Shown piece after piece: positions 25,700-34,655 of a DNA stretch of 40,173 nucleotides. The position numbers and the translations under genes were made by a program. Below the pieces are notes generated by a model. That model saw only the letters and a program-made list of their open reading frames with translations. It was not told where the DNA came from and searched no databases. Position 1 is the stretch's first letter; every line of letters starts with the position of its first letter. Source of the DNA: Mageeibacillus sp. UBA5436 (lineage in GTDB: Bacteria > Bacillota > Clostridia > Saccharofermentanales > DTU023); contig DIRM01000043.1 in NCBI GenBank assembly GCA_002427545.1, positions 15,060 through 55,232 of the forward strand, written 5' to 3'.

Positions 25700-27157
25700 A
25701 TGAATTTTAAAGTTATTCGTTATTATTTAAGTCGCTTAATATTATTAGAAGCTGTTCTGATGATATTACCTGTTTTTATTGGCTTGATTTACAAAGAATC
25801 ATTTCAATTGATTAGTAGTTTTTTAATTACGATGATCTGTATTGTTATTTTTTTCTTTTTAATTAAAGTAAAAAATATTGATTCGCAAAAGCTGCATACA
25901 AAAGAAGGAATGGTTATTGTTGCCTCGACTTGGTTTTTATGGGCTATTTTTGGAGGGTTGCCTTTTGTAATCTCGGGACAAATCCCTAATTTTTTTGATG
26001 CTGTTTTTGAAATGAGTAGTGGTTTTACAACGACTGGAGCATCTATACTTACGGATGTTGAAGCCTTGAGTCATGCCCATTTATTTTGGCGTTCGTTTTC
26101 CCATTTAATTGGTGGTATGGGTGTGCTGGTTTTCGCATTAGCAGTCACGCCAAAAAGCTCATCAGAAACGGTTCATTTAATGCGAGCAGAAGTGCCGGGT
26201 CCATCTTTTGACAAGTTGGTTTCTAAAATTCGTCAAACTGCGATGATTCTTTATGCTATCTATTTAGTAATGACAGCATTGACTATTATTTTACTATTAT
26301 TTGGTGGTATGAACTTATTTGATGCATCTTGTCATGCGTTTGGTATTGCTGGAACTGGTGGCTTTAGTACTTATAATGACAGCATAGGGCATTTTAATAG
26401 TCCTTATATTGAATGGGTTACAGCTATTATAATGCTCTGTTTTGGTATGAATTTTAATTTGTTTTATATGATTATTATTGGGCAAGTTTTGAACGTTTTA
26501 AAGAATGATGAATTGAGATTATATTTATCGGTTGTAGGATTATCAACAGCAATCCTTTTCATAAATAATATATATTCTAGTAATTATACAATTTCTGAAA
26601 ATTTAAGACATAGTTTCTTTGCTATTTCTAGTTATATAACGACTTCAGGTTTTGTGACTCTTGATTATTCTAAATGGCCATTGAGCTCCATCATGATTCT
26701 TGCATTCGTGATGTTTGTAGGCGGTATGGCTGGTTCGACTGGTGGAGGTTTTAAAGTTGCTAGATTTGGTGTCATTAGAAAGGCAGCTAAAGCTGAAGTA
26801 GAGTCGATTAAAAATCCACGTCGAGTTAGTGTTATTAAATTTAATGGTAAAGCCATGACAGAAAAACAAGTAAAAGGCGTTGTTGAATATTTGATTCTTT
26901 ATGTCTTTACAGCTGGTATTATTTTTTTCCTCGTTTCTTTTGAACCTAATATTGATTTGCGTACGGCATTTTCAGCTATGATGAATACTGTTAATAATAT
27001 TGGAGCTGGATTTGCAACAGAAAGTGCATCAGCAAGTTTTGCTAATTATTCTATCTTTTCAAAAATTGTTCTGACTATTTCAATGATCACGGGACGTTTA
27101 GAAATTTATCCAGTTCTGATATTATTTTCCCCAAGCACTTATTTAAATCGCAGTTAA
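25700..27157 (+). CDS. trkH: Trk potassium uptake transmembrane protein TrkH
   Basis: A 485-residue multi-pass channel subunit with four M1-P-M2 repeats. Selectivity-type loops include SSGFTTTGAS, GIAGTGGFST, SYITTSGFV and NNIGAGFATE, matching the family's four pore loops, each with its Gly. It forms a K+ or Na+-coupled K+ uptake channel gated by TrkA. It starts one base after trkA, with GGGG as its site, and mnmA follows 14 bases later. Full length for the family. Confidence 0.95.
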   Translation: MNFKVIRYYLSRLILLEAVLMILPVFIGLIYKESFQLISSFLITMICIVIFFFLIKVKNIDSQKLHTKEGMVIVASTWFLWAIFGGLPFVISGQIPNFFDAVFEMSSGFTTTGASILTDVEALSHAHLFWRSFSHLIGGMGVLVFALAVTPKSSSETVHLMRAEVPGPSFDKLVSKIRQTAMILYAIYLVMTALTIILLLFGGMNLFDASCHAFGIAGTGGFSTYNDSIGHFNSPYIEWVTAIIMLCFGMNFNLFYMIIIGQVLNVLKNDELRLYLSVVGLSTAILFINNIYSSNYTISENLRHSFFAISSYITTSGFVTLDYSKWPLSSIMILAFVMFVGGMAGSTGGGFKVARFGVIRKAAKAEVESIKNPRRVSVIKFNGKAMTEKQVKGVVEYLILYVFTAGIIFFLVSFEPNIDLRTAFSAMMNTVNNIGAGFATESASASFANYSIFSKIVLTISMITGRLEIYPVLILFSPSTYLNRS

Positions 27158-27171
27158 GTTTTGAGGTATAG

Positions 27172-28281
27172 ATGAAAAAAGTTTTATTAGGTATGAGTGG
27201 TGGAGTGGATAGTACGGTGGCAGCCCATCTTTTACAGCAACAAGGCTATGAAGTACATGGGGCTTTTATGCAATTATGGAAAGATACAGAAAATCCTGAT
27301 CGTGATAAAAGAGACATTGAAAAGGTTCAAAAAGCAGCGCAATACTTAAATATTCCTTTGCAAATATTGGATTTAAAAGACATTTTCTTTGAAGAAGTTG
27401 TTCAAGAATTTGTGCGTCAATATCAAAGAGGCTATACGCCAAATCCTTGTGTTATTTGCAATCAAAAATTTAAATATGATTTGATGGAAAAAGCCTCAGT
27501 CGGCAATTTTGATTTTTTTGCAACAGGTCATTATGCCAGAATTTTCAATATCGATGATGAATATCAATTATGGCAAGCAGCGCATTTAAATAAAGATCAG
27601 AGTTATGTTTTATATCATCTTTCTCAAAAAAAACTAAGTCGTATTCTCTTACCATTAGGCGAATATGATAAAACAGAAATACGTGAAATAGCAGAAAAAA
27701 TCGGCTTTGATAATACTTCATTAAGTGATAGTCAGGATATTTGTTTTATTTCCAGAGATAAAAGTTATCGTGATCTTTTATTACGATTTAATGCCATGGG
27801 CGAGCCGGGAGATTTTGTCGACCCAGAAGGAAATATTTTAGGACAACATTTAGGTATCGGCCATTATACAATTGGTCAGAGAAAACATTTGGGAATGGCA
27901 TTTGGTAAAAAAGTTTTTGTTTCAAAAATTGATCCAATAAAAAATCAAGTAACGGTATCAACGGGAGAACAAATTTTTGAGAATAAGTATCTCGTAGCCA
28001 ATACCTATTTTAATTCTAAAGAACTTCCCAATTTACCTATTCAGGTGGAAGTAGCAAATCGCTATCAAGCTAAGCGTGTTCCAGCTATTATTCAGCCAAC
28101 GGTAAAAGAGAGTAAAAGCATTAATAAAGCTAAAATCGAAAACTCAAAAGTGATTTTAGCAACAGATTCTGAAAAAATGGTTGAAGTCCATTGTCTAGAA
28201 CCTCAGAGAGCAATTACACCTGGTCAAGCTGCTGTTTTTTATCAAAAAGAACGTTGTCTTGGCGGCGGAATTATCGCATAA
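27172..28281 (+). CDS. mnmA: tRNA-specific 2-thiouridylase MnmA
   Basis: A 369-residue ATP-dependent enzyme that makes the 2-thio group of U34 in tRNA-Lys, tRNA-Glu and tRNA-Gln. The ATP site SGGVDS is at about residues 9-14. The catalytic Cys is Cys96 in NPCVICNQKF, and the second is Cys191 in DSQDICFI. The C-terminal beta barrel carries ITPGQAAVFY. GAGG precedes the ATG. It lies 14 bases after trkH and 49 bases before the YitT-like gene. Confidence 0.96.
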   Translation: MKKVLLGMSGGVDSTVAAHLLQQQGYEVHGAFMQLWKDTENPDRDKRDIEKVQKAAQYLNIPLQILDLKDIFFEEVVQEFVRQYQRGYTPNPCVICNQKFKYDLMEKASVGNFDFFATGHYARIFNIDDEYQLWQAAHLNKDQSYVLYHLSQKKLSRILLPLGEYDKTEIREIAEKIGFDNTSLSDSQDICFISRDKSYRDLLLRFNAMGEPGDFVDPEGNILGQHLGIGHYTIGQRKHLGMAFGKKVFVSKIDPIKNQVTVSTGEQIFENKYLVANTYFNSKELPNLPIQVEVANRYQAKRVPAIIQPTVKESKSINKAKIENSKVILATDSEKMVEVHCLEPQRAITPGQAAVFYQKERCLGGGIIA

Positions 28282-28330
28282 TATTTTATGCAGCTTTTGT
28301 ATAAAACATTATTCTTAGGGAGGTTTTGTC

Positions 28331-29287
28331 GTGAGTCAACCAAATACGAACAATACAAACACACATTCTTTTAAAAGTTTTCTGAAATCATTTTTATTTT
28401 TAACATTTGGTTCGATCCTGGCAGCCTTTTCAATTAATGTTTTCTTTACGCCAATCATGCTTACAACGGGTGGTATTAGTGGTGTAGCATCAATTATTTA
28501 TCAATTAACTGGGCAAGGCGATTTTTTACCATTAGGTGTTATAATTGCCATTCTTAATGCGCCACTTTTAATTTTAGGTTGGATAAGAGTTGGTTGGAAA
28601 TTTGTATACAAAAGTTTTATCGGCTCTGCTTTTTATTCATTCTTTTTAACTATAACTGAGAAGCCTATGGCAAATTGGTTTGAAAAATATTTTAATCAAG
28701 AAACGATTAATGGCCGACCTGATTTATTGATTTTTTGCCTTTTTGGTGGGATTTTATTTGGTATATCTACAGGTCTTATTTTACGTGCTGGCTATACAAC
28801 AGGCGGAACAGATATTTTGGCTGTGATCATCCATAAAAAACATCCAAATTTAACAATTGGCAAGGTTATTCTTTTGATAGATGTATTGATTGTTGGTTCA
28901 AGTTTCTTCTTCTATTTTAAGGTTCAAGAAAATGTGATTCTTATTACGATGTATTCATTTATAGCGATGTTTTTAACATCGCAATTTACGGATATTGCTA
29001 TAGAAGGACTACAAGTTTCAAAAGTTGCTTATATCATTTCTGATTATGAAGATCAGATAGCTGAAGAAATTTTCGAAAAATTGGATCGTGGTGCAACTTC
29101 ATTATCTGCAAAAGGTATGTACAGCCAAGAGAAACGTGGTATGATTTTTTGTGTTCTACCAAATAGGCAAGTCCCGATGCTAAAAGAGATAGTGCAGGAA
29201 ATTGATCCAAAAGCTTTTGTTATTGTGACAGAAGCACGTGAAGTTTTGGGAGAAGGTTTTGAAAAACATACAGCAAATTTTTCTTGA
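28331..29287 (+). CDS. YitT / DUF2179-family membrane protein
   Basis: A 318-residue integral membrane protein. The N-terminal half has about five or six hydrophobic segments with the family's GGISGVASIIYQLTG and YTTGGTDILAVI motifs; the soluble C-terminal part (about 230-310) is the DUF2179 domain, including RGATSLSAKGMYS and ILCVLPNRQ-like sequence. The function of the family is unknown. The start is a GTG with GGGAGG upstream (28319-28324). Its end overlaps the longest ispE frame. Confidence 0.88.
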   Translation: MSQPNTNNTNTHSFKSFLKSFLFLTFGSILAAFSINVFFTPIMLTTGGISGVASIIYQLTGQGDFLPLGVIIAILNAPLLILGWIRVGWKFVYKSFIGSAFYSFFLTITEKPMANWFEKYFNQETINGRPDLLIFCLFGGILFGISTGLILRAGYTTGGTDILAVIIHKKHPNLTIGKVILLIDVLIVGSSFFFYFKVQENVILITMYSFIAMFLTSQFTDIAIEGLQVSKVAYIISDYEDQIAEEIFEKLDRGATSLSAKGMYSQEKRGMIFCVLPNRQVPMLKEIVQEIDPKAFVIVTEAREVLGEGFEKHTANFS

Positions 29288-29303
29288 TGAAATTCTTCTT
29301 TTT

Positions 29304-30323
29304 GTGGAAGAAACAGGTAAAAGTGTAGAGTTAAATCTGATTGCGCAGGCAAAAATAAATTTAAATTTAAATATTTTGGGAAAAAGGTCTGATAATTATC
29401 ATGAGCTTGAGACAGTAATGCAAAGTATAGCATTGCATGATCAAATCAAAATAATTGCTAATCCAATATCTCAATTGCCTCAAGACTTAGGATCTCAAAT
29501 ATTGCTTGAATCTTATTTAGCAGATGATAAAGTGAATAGGACAGCTATAAACAATAATTTTGATGATTTAAACGAGATAAAATCAAATTTAATTTATAAA
29601 GCGGCTAAATCTTTTTTAGATTTTTTTCAAATCAAAGCTAATCTAAAAATTATTTTAAAAAAACAAATACCCATATCAGCTGGCTTGGCAGGTGGTAGTA
29701 CTGATGCAGCAGCAACATTAAAAGGGCTTTTAATTTTATTCAATTATTTGCATATTAATCCTGTAAATAAAAACAATTTTTTTTTAAGTTCTAGAGATAG
29801 CTGTATAAAATTTAAAGAATTATTACCGATGGCAGAAAAAATAGGCGCAGATGTGCCTTTTTGTTTACATCAAGGAACTGCTTTATGTAAAGGGAAAGGC
29901 GAAAAAATCTTTCCATTACAGTCTTTTGCGCTTAGACCTTTGATTTTATATAATTCTGCTTTGCCAGTTTTTACTGCTGAGGCCTTTAAACAAATAGATG
30001 CAAAATTCTTTGCATCTAAACAACTTGATTCACAAAGTTTGATTGATCAATATAATCTGCAATTAAATCGAGGTTTTTCTATAATGAATCAATCTTGGCA
30101 GAATGATTTTACAGATTTTTTATTAATGGATCATCCTCACTTACAATCAGTCATTGATTTATTCAAAGCTACAGATGCAGATTTTGTTCGATTTACTGGT
30201 AGTGGTCCAACTTTATTTGCTTTTTATCCAAGTTATACAGCTCGTGATTTAGCTATGCAAATTTTATCAAAACAAAATTTACCAGGTCAATTAATAAGTA
30301 CTTATACTTCTAATCCACGTTGA
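29304..30323 (+). CDS. ispE: 4-diphosphocytidyl-2-C-methyl-D-erythritol kinase
   Basis: A GHMP-family kinase of the MEP isoprenoid pathway that phosphorylates CDP-ME. N-terminal AKINLNLNILGKRSDNYHE and the ATP loop PISAGLAGGSTDAAA (Gly127-Ser132) are diagnostic; the C-terminal FTGSGPTLFAFY is the third GHMP motif. It is about 339 residues, longer than the usual 280 to 300, because of an Asn- and Leu-rich insert between the N-terminal motif and the ATP loop and another after it. The start is uncertain: the GTG at 29304 lacks a clear ribosome site; a GTG at 29238 would overlap the YitT-like gene. No ATG is in frame before the conserved motif. Confidence 0.88.
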   Translation: MEETGKSVELNLIAQAKINLNLNILGKRSDNYHELETVMQSIALHDQIKIIANPISQLPQDLGSQILLESYLADDKVNRTAINNNFDDLNEIKSNLIYKAAKSFLDFFQIKANLKIILKKQIPISAGLAGGSTDAAATLKGLLILFNYLHINPVNKNNFFLSSRDSCIKFKELLPMAEKIGADVPFCLHQGTALCKGKGEKIFPLQSFALRPLILYNSALPVFTAEAFKQIDAKFFASKQLDSQSLIDQYNLQLNRGFSIMNQSWQNDFTDFLLMDHPHLQSVIDLFKATDADFVRFTGSGPTLFAFYPSYTARDLAMQILSKQNLPGQLISTYTSNPR

Positions 30324-30488
30324 TTTAAGTGTTTTTTAAATATTATAAATGAAACAGTTTTCAAGCTTGTTACTAAAAATTCACATTTCTTTACATAAAA
30401 AACATAAATGTTCGTGAAATTAATCTATAGCTATACATTTCATACCTTATTTATTGTGTTTATTATCAATTCTCATAAATTGCCAAAA

Positions 30489-30497
30489 TGGTATAAT
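30489..30497 (+). promoter_or_regulatory. extended -10 promoter for livJ
   Basis: TGGTATAAT at 30489-30497: a perfect -10 with the TG extension, which can work without a good -35 (none seen). It lies 62 bases before the livJ start. The rest of 30324-30558 shows no gene. Confidence 0.5.
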
Positions 30498-30558
30498 TAT
30501 TAAATATTATCTATAAAAAAAGAAAAATAACGTATTGACAGTTATGAGGGGTATTACT

Positions 30559-31725
30559 ATGAAAAAGAAATTATTAAGTCTAGCTTTAGCCTTAGTTATG
30601 ATCTTCACTCTCGCTGCTTGTGGTAGCAAAAAGACCGACGATTCAAGTGGAGGATCTACAACAGGGGATACAATTAAAATTGGCAATATTGGTCCTCAGA
30701 CTGGCGATCTTGCTGTATATGGAAAAACAGCATTGAATGGTATTAAATTAGCGATTGAAGAAGTCAATGCTGATGGCGGAGTTTTAGGCAAACAATTAGA
30801 ACTTCTCGTTGAAGATGATAAAGGTGATGCTAGTGAAGCGGTTACTCTTTATAATAAATTGAAAGGCGAAAATATTTCTGCAATTATTGGTGCCATTACT
30901 TCCAAACCTACTGATGCTATAGCAACAAACTCAGTTGATGATGGAATTCCCATTATTACTCCAACTGGAACAATGGCTTCTATTACTGAAGGTAAAGCTA
31001 ATGTTTTCCGTACTTGCTATATTGATCCTTATCAAGGTGAAGTCTTAGCTCAATTTGCTGCTGATAGCCTAGATGCAAAAACGGCTGCTGTTATCAGAAA
31101 TACATCAGATGACTATTCTAATGGTGTGGCTGATGCTTTTATTGAAAAGGCTAAAGAACTAGGTATTGAAATTGTGGCAGATGAAGGTTATGGCGCAGAT
31201 GACGTTGACTTTTCTGTTCAATTAACAAATATTTCATTACATAATCCTGAAGTTTTATTAGTTCCAGAGTATTATGAAAAAGACGTATTGATTGCTAAAC
31301 AAGCAAAAGATTTAGGACTTACAGCTCAAATTATTGGGCCAGATGGTTGGGATGGCGTTTTAGACGTTGTTGATAAAGATTCACTGGATAGTTTAGAGGG
31401 TATTTATTTTGCAAATCATTATTCTTTAGATGATGAATCTGAAATTGTTCAGAATTTTGTTGAAAATTATACTGAAGCTTATGGTCAAAAACCATCTGCT
31501 TTTGCAGCATTAGCCTATGATACCGTTTATCTCTTGAAAGCAGCTTGGGAAGATGCAGGATCTACTGATTATGAAGCGACTATAGAAGCTTTAAAAGCTA
31601 TTGATCAGGTCGGTGTTACGGGTGAATTAATTTTTGGTGAAAATAATAATCCAATCAAGGCTTCATCTATTATTATCATTGAAGATGGAAATTATAAATT
31701 CCATGAAAGCGTTATTGTTGATTAA
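30559..31725 (+). CDS. livJ: branched-chain amino acid ABC transporter, substrate-binding lipoprotein
   Basis: A 388-residue periplasmic-binding-type receptor anchored as a lipoprotein. The signal peptide ends LAAC with the lipid Cys21, followed by a short Ser/Gly linker (GSKKTDDSSGGS). The mature part has the Leu-binding fold, starting with IKIGNIGPQTGDLAVYG and containing GAITSKPTDAIATN and SAFAALAYDTVYLLK. The ATG at 30559 has GAGGGG upstream; an in-frame ATG at 30535 lies further out and is not favoured. It is the first gene of a full liv system. Leu, Ile or Val are the expected ligands, but a related amino acid cannot be excluded. Confidence 0.93.
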   Translation: MKKKLLSLALALVMIFTLAACGSKKTDDSSGGSTTGDTIKIGNIGPQTGDLAVYGKTALNGIKLAIEEVNADGGVLGKQLELLVEDDKGDASEAVTLYNKLKGENISAIIGAITSKPTDAIATNSVDDGIPIITPTGTMASITEGKANVFRTCYIDPYQGEVLAQFAADSLDAKTAAVIRNTSDDYSNGVADAFIEKAKELGIEIVADEGYGADDVDFSVQLTNISLHNPEVLLVPEYYEKDVLIAKQAKDLGLTAQIIGPDGWDGVLDVVDKDSLDSLEGIYFANHYSLDDESEIVQNFVENYTEAYGQKPSAFAALAYDTVYLLKAAWEDAGSTDYEATIEALKAIDQVGVTGELIFGENNNPIKASSIIIIEDGNYKFHESVIVD

Positions 31726-31771
31726 TATTTGATTTTATAATTAAATCAATTTAATATTTTCAAAAAAATGT

Positions 31772-31796
31772 AAAGGATTATTGATAATAATCCTTT
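31772..31796 (+). terminator. hairpin after livJ, possible partial terminator
   Basis: AAAGGATTAT (31772-31781) pairs perfectly with ATAATCCTTT (31787-31796) around a 5-base loop. The following tract ATGTTTATAT is weakly U-rich. It may reduce read-through from the abundant receptor gene to the rest of the operon, as is common in liv-type operons. Confidence 0.5.
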
Positions 31797-31826
31797 ATGT
31801 TTATATAAGATCTTTATTGTATTTAA

Positions 31827-31855
31827 ATTACATAAGTCTGAATTTAGGATATAAT
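31827..31855 (+). promoter_or_regulatory. internal promoter before livH
   Basis: -10 TATAAT (31850-31855) with ATTACA (31827-31832; four of six) at a 17-base spacing. The predicted start, near 31862, falls at the foot of the hairpin at 31863-31894. Confidence 0.45.
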
Positions 31856-31862
31856 CAATTTA

Positions 31863-31894
31863 TTAGTAGCAGGTTATGCTTAACTTGCTACTAA
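31863..31894 (+). terminator. 13-bp hairpin in the livH leader
   Basis: TTAGTAGCAGGTT (31863-31875) pairs with AACTTGCTACTAA (31882-31894) with one G-U pair, a 6-base loop, and AATTTTTATTTT behind it. It looks like an intrinsic terminator or attenuator, but it sits 12 bases before the livH ribosome binding site (GAGGGG, 31907-31912), and just after a likely promoter, so it could instead be a 5' stabilising hairpin. Confidence 0.5.
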
Positions 31895-31919
31895 AATTTT
31901 TATTTTGAGGGGCGATATT

Positions 31920-32807
31920 TTGAACTTTCTATTACAATTATTAAACGGTTTACAAATCGGTTCGATTTATGCTCTGGTCGCATTAGGTTATACTATGGTT
32001 TATGGTATTGCCTTATTGATTAATTTTGCTCATGGTGAAATCATAATGATCGGCGCATATACGGTGGCTTTTACTATTCAATTATTACTTGCTAATTCTA
32101 ATTTGCCATATGTTCTTGCCGTTATACCAACAATCATTATTTGTACTTTAGTTGGCGTTTTAATTGAACGTTTAGCTTATAAACCATTGAGAAATAGTCC
32201 ACGTATTTCCAATTTAATTACTGCGATTGGTGTTTCTCTCTTATTACAAAATCTAATGATGAAGATTTTTGGAGCTCAATCAAGATCAGTTTCCAAAATT
32301 TTCGATTATGCCCCTATTAAATTCTTTGGAGCAAACATTTCAATTTCAACAGTAGTCACCATCACAGTTACTATAGTTTTAACAATTTTATTGCAATTGT
32401 TTATGAAAAAAACAAAGTATGGGAAAGCGATGGTGGCGACGAGTGAGGATTATGGTGCAGCTACTTTGGTAGGCATTAATGTAGACAGTACTTTGACGAT
32501 GACTTTTGCCATTGGTTCAGCATTAGCTGGTGTTGCCTCCTTACTTTATGTTTCATCTTATCCACAAGCCGCTCCTTTGATGGGTTCCATGCTTGGAATT
32601 AAAGCTTTTACTGCTGCTGTTGTTGGTGGTATTGGTTTAATACCTGGAGCTGTTCTTGGTGGTTTGATTTTGGGCATTGTTGAAGCTTTGACCAAAGCTT
32701 TTATTTCAAGTAAATTATCCGATGCTATCGTTTTCGGTTTATTAATTTTGGTCTTGTTGATTAAACCAGGTGGTTTATTAGGCGAAGACCGCAAAGAGAA
32801 AGTATAA
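31920..32807 (+). CDS. livH: branched-chain amino acid ABC permease LivH
   Basis: A 295-residue inner-membrane permease of the liv importer, about eight helices. NFLLQLLNGLQIGSIYALVALGYTMVYGI and INFAHGEIIMIGAY are the family's N-terminal signature, and the ATPase contact loop is around EDYGAATLVGIN. The TTG at 31920 is used as start because GAGGGG at 31907-31912 precedes it; the earlier TTG at 31905 overlaps that site. A gap of 9 bases separates it from livM. Confidence 0.95.
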   Translation: MNFLLQLLNGLQIGSIYALVALGYTMVYGIALLINFAHGEIIMIGAYTVAFTIQLLLANSNLPYVLAVIPTIIICTLVGVLIERLAYKPLRNSPRISNLITAIGVSLLLQNLMMKIFGAQSRSVSKIFDYAPIKFFGANISISTVVTITVTIVLTILLQLFMKKTKYGKAMVATSEDYGAATLVGINVDSTLTMTFAIGSALAGVASLLYVSSYPQAAPLMGSMLGIKAFTAAVVGGIGLIPGAVLGGLILGIVEALTKAFISSKLSDAIVFGLLILVLLIKPGGLLGEDRKEKV

Positions 32808-32816
32808 GGTGATCAT

Positions 32817-33884
32817 ATGCCTCGAGAAAAAAGAATAATTTATTTAACTAACCTCGTTTTATTGATCATTTTATTTGCAATTCTAACTATTCTTGAAGCA
32901 GCAGGTATATTGACTGGCTATGCGATGACCATTTTACGCTTAGTAACAATTAATGTAATCTTAGCAACAAGTTTAAATATTACAGTTGGCAATTTAGGTC
33001 AAATTACATTAGGTCATGCTGGCTTTATGTCTATTGGCGCATATACAGCGGCATTGTTTGCAAAAAATGTTGGTTTAAGCGGAACTGGTGGGTATTTGGT
33101 CGGCTTATTATTAGCTGGTTTATGTGCTGGTATCTTTGGTATAGCAATAGGTGTTCCAGTCTTACGTTTACATGGTGATTATTTGGCAATTGTAACCTTA
33201 GCTTTTGGTGAAATTATTCGTGTTCTAATTGAATATTTTGATTTTACAGGCGGAGCACAAGGCCTTAATGGCATACCTAGAATGCAAAACTTTAGTGTTA
33301 TGTTTGTAGTTGCGGTTGTTTCTGTGACTTTGATGTATTCTGTGATGACGAGCAGGCATGGTAGAGCAATTTTGTCAATTCGCGAAGATGAAATTGCAGC
33401 TCAAAGTTCAGGTATCAATGTCACATTTTATAAAACAATGGCTTTTACTTTATCTTCGTTTTTTGCTGGTGTTGCAGGTGCGATGCAAGCAGCTAATATT
33501 GGTACGATAGGTGCAGGGGACTTTGGTTATAATCGTTCTTTTGATATTTTAGTTATGGTTGTATTAGGTGGTATGGGTTCATTTACTGGAGCTATTTTAT
33601 CAGCAACCGTTTTAACAATTTTGCCAGAAATGTTAAGAGGATTTTCTGATTATCGTATGATTGTCTACTCCTTATTATTGATTATCATTATGATTTTTAG
33701 ACCTGAAGGCTTATTAGGTAGAAAAGAATTTCATATTTCTAAAATTATGCAAAGTCTCAAGAAAAAGTTTGGAAAAGATAAATTAGTAACTGCAGATCTT
33801 GGTCAAGATATTGATAAAGCAGAATTAAATGATAGAAATCAAATTAATACACCAGATGATTCTTCAAAAGGGAGAGGTGCATAA
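32817..33884 (+). CDS. livM: branched-chain amino acid ABC permease LivM
   Basis: A 355-residue permease that pairs with LivH. The family signature GNLGQITLGHAGFMSIGAY and LRLHGDYLAIVTLAFGEIIR is present; the ATPase contact region is SIREDEIAAQSSGIN. The last 50 residues or so (after LLGRKEF) are a charged cytoplasmic tail. AAGGTGATC precedes the ATG. Its stop shares a base with the livG start (TAATG at 33882-33886). Confidence 0.95.
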   Translation: MPREKRIIYLTNLVLLIILFAILTILEAAGILTGYAMTILRLVTINVILATSLNITVGNLGQITLGHAGFMSIGAYTAALFAKNVGLSGTGGYLVGLLLAGLCAGIFGIAIGVPVLRLHGDYLAIVTLAFGEIIRVLIEYFDFTGGAQGLNGIPRMQNFSVMFVVAVVSVTLMYSVMTSRHGRAILSIREDEIAAQSSGINVTFYKTMAFTLSSFFAGVAGAMQAANIGTIGAGDFGYNRSFDILVMVVLGGMGSFTGAILSATVLTILPEMLRGFSDYRMIVYSLLLIIIMIFRPEGLLGRKEFHISKIMQSLKKKFGKDKLVTADLGQDIDKAELNDRNQINTPDDSSKGRGA

Positions 33885-34654
33885 TGAAAGAGCATGTATT
33901 GTCTTGCAAAAATGTAGGTATCAATTTTGGTGGTTTAAGAGCGGTTAATGATTTTAATTTAACAATTGATGAAGGTGAATTGATTGGTTTAATTGGTCCT
34001 AATGGGGCTGGAAAAACGACTGTATTTAATCTTATTACTGGAGTTTATACACCTACTGAAGGTACTATTAAATTATCAGGCGTACCCATTAATGGTGAAA
34101 GTCCACATTTAATTGTTCATAAAGGAATAGCTAGAACTTTTCAAAATATTCGCTTATTTGATCATCTAACTGTTTTAGAAAATTTAAAAGTCGCTCAAAA
34201 TAAAGATATGAATTATTCCATTTTTAGTGGCATGTTTAGGGTTGGCCAATATTGGAAAGAAGAGAAAGAAACTACAGAAAAGGCACTTGAGATTTTAGAT
34301 ATATTTGATATGGCTCAATTTGCTAATCAATTAGCTAATTCCCTCCCTTATGGCGCTAGAAGAAAACTTGAAATAGCTCGAGCGATGGCTACGAATCCGA
34401 AATTATTATTATTAGATGAGCCAGCTGCTGGTATGAACCCAACAGAGACGGATGAACTTATGGATACGATTATGTTGATTCGTAATGAGTTTGGTATTAC
34501 AACACTTTTAATCGAGCATGATATGCGTTTAGTGCTTGGTATTTGTGAGAGATTAACCGTATTAAATTATGGCGAAATTTTAGCTGAAGGTAATCCACAT
34601 GAAATTGTTAATGACCCAAAAGTTATCGAAGCTTATCTAGGCAAAGGAGAATAA
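33884..34654 (+). CDS. livG: branched-chain amino acid ABC ATP-binding protein LivG
   Basis: A 256-residue ATPase of the liv importer. Walker A GPNGAGKTT, signature-like NSLPYGARRKLEIARAMA, Walker B LLLLDEPAAGMNP and the EHDMRLV switch are all present. The signature reads LPYGARR in place of the usual LSGGQ, as is normal for LivG. The ATG overlaps the livM stop by one base; livF begins 1 base after its stop. Confidence 0.96.
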   Translation: MKEHVLSCKNVGINFGGLRAVNDFNLTIDEGELIGLIGPNGAGKTTVFNLITGVYTPTEGTIKLSGVPINGESPHLIVHKGIARTFQNIRLFDHLTVLENLKVAQNKDMNYSIFSGMFRVGQYWKEEKETTEKALEILDIFDMAQFANQLANSLPYGARRKLEIARAMATNPKLLLLDEPAAGMNPTETDELMDTIMLIRNEFGITTLLIEHDMRLVLGICERLTVLNYGEILAEGNPHEIVNDPKVIEAYLGKGE

Positions 34655-34655
34655 G

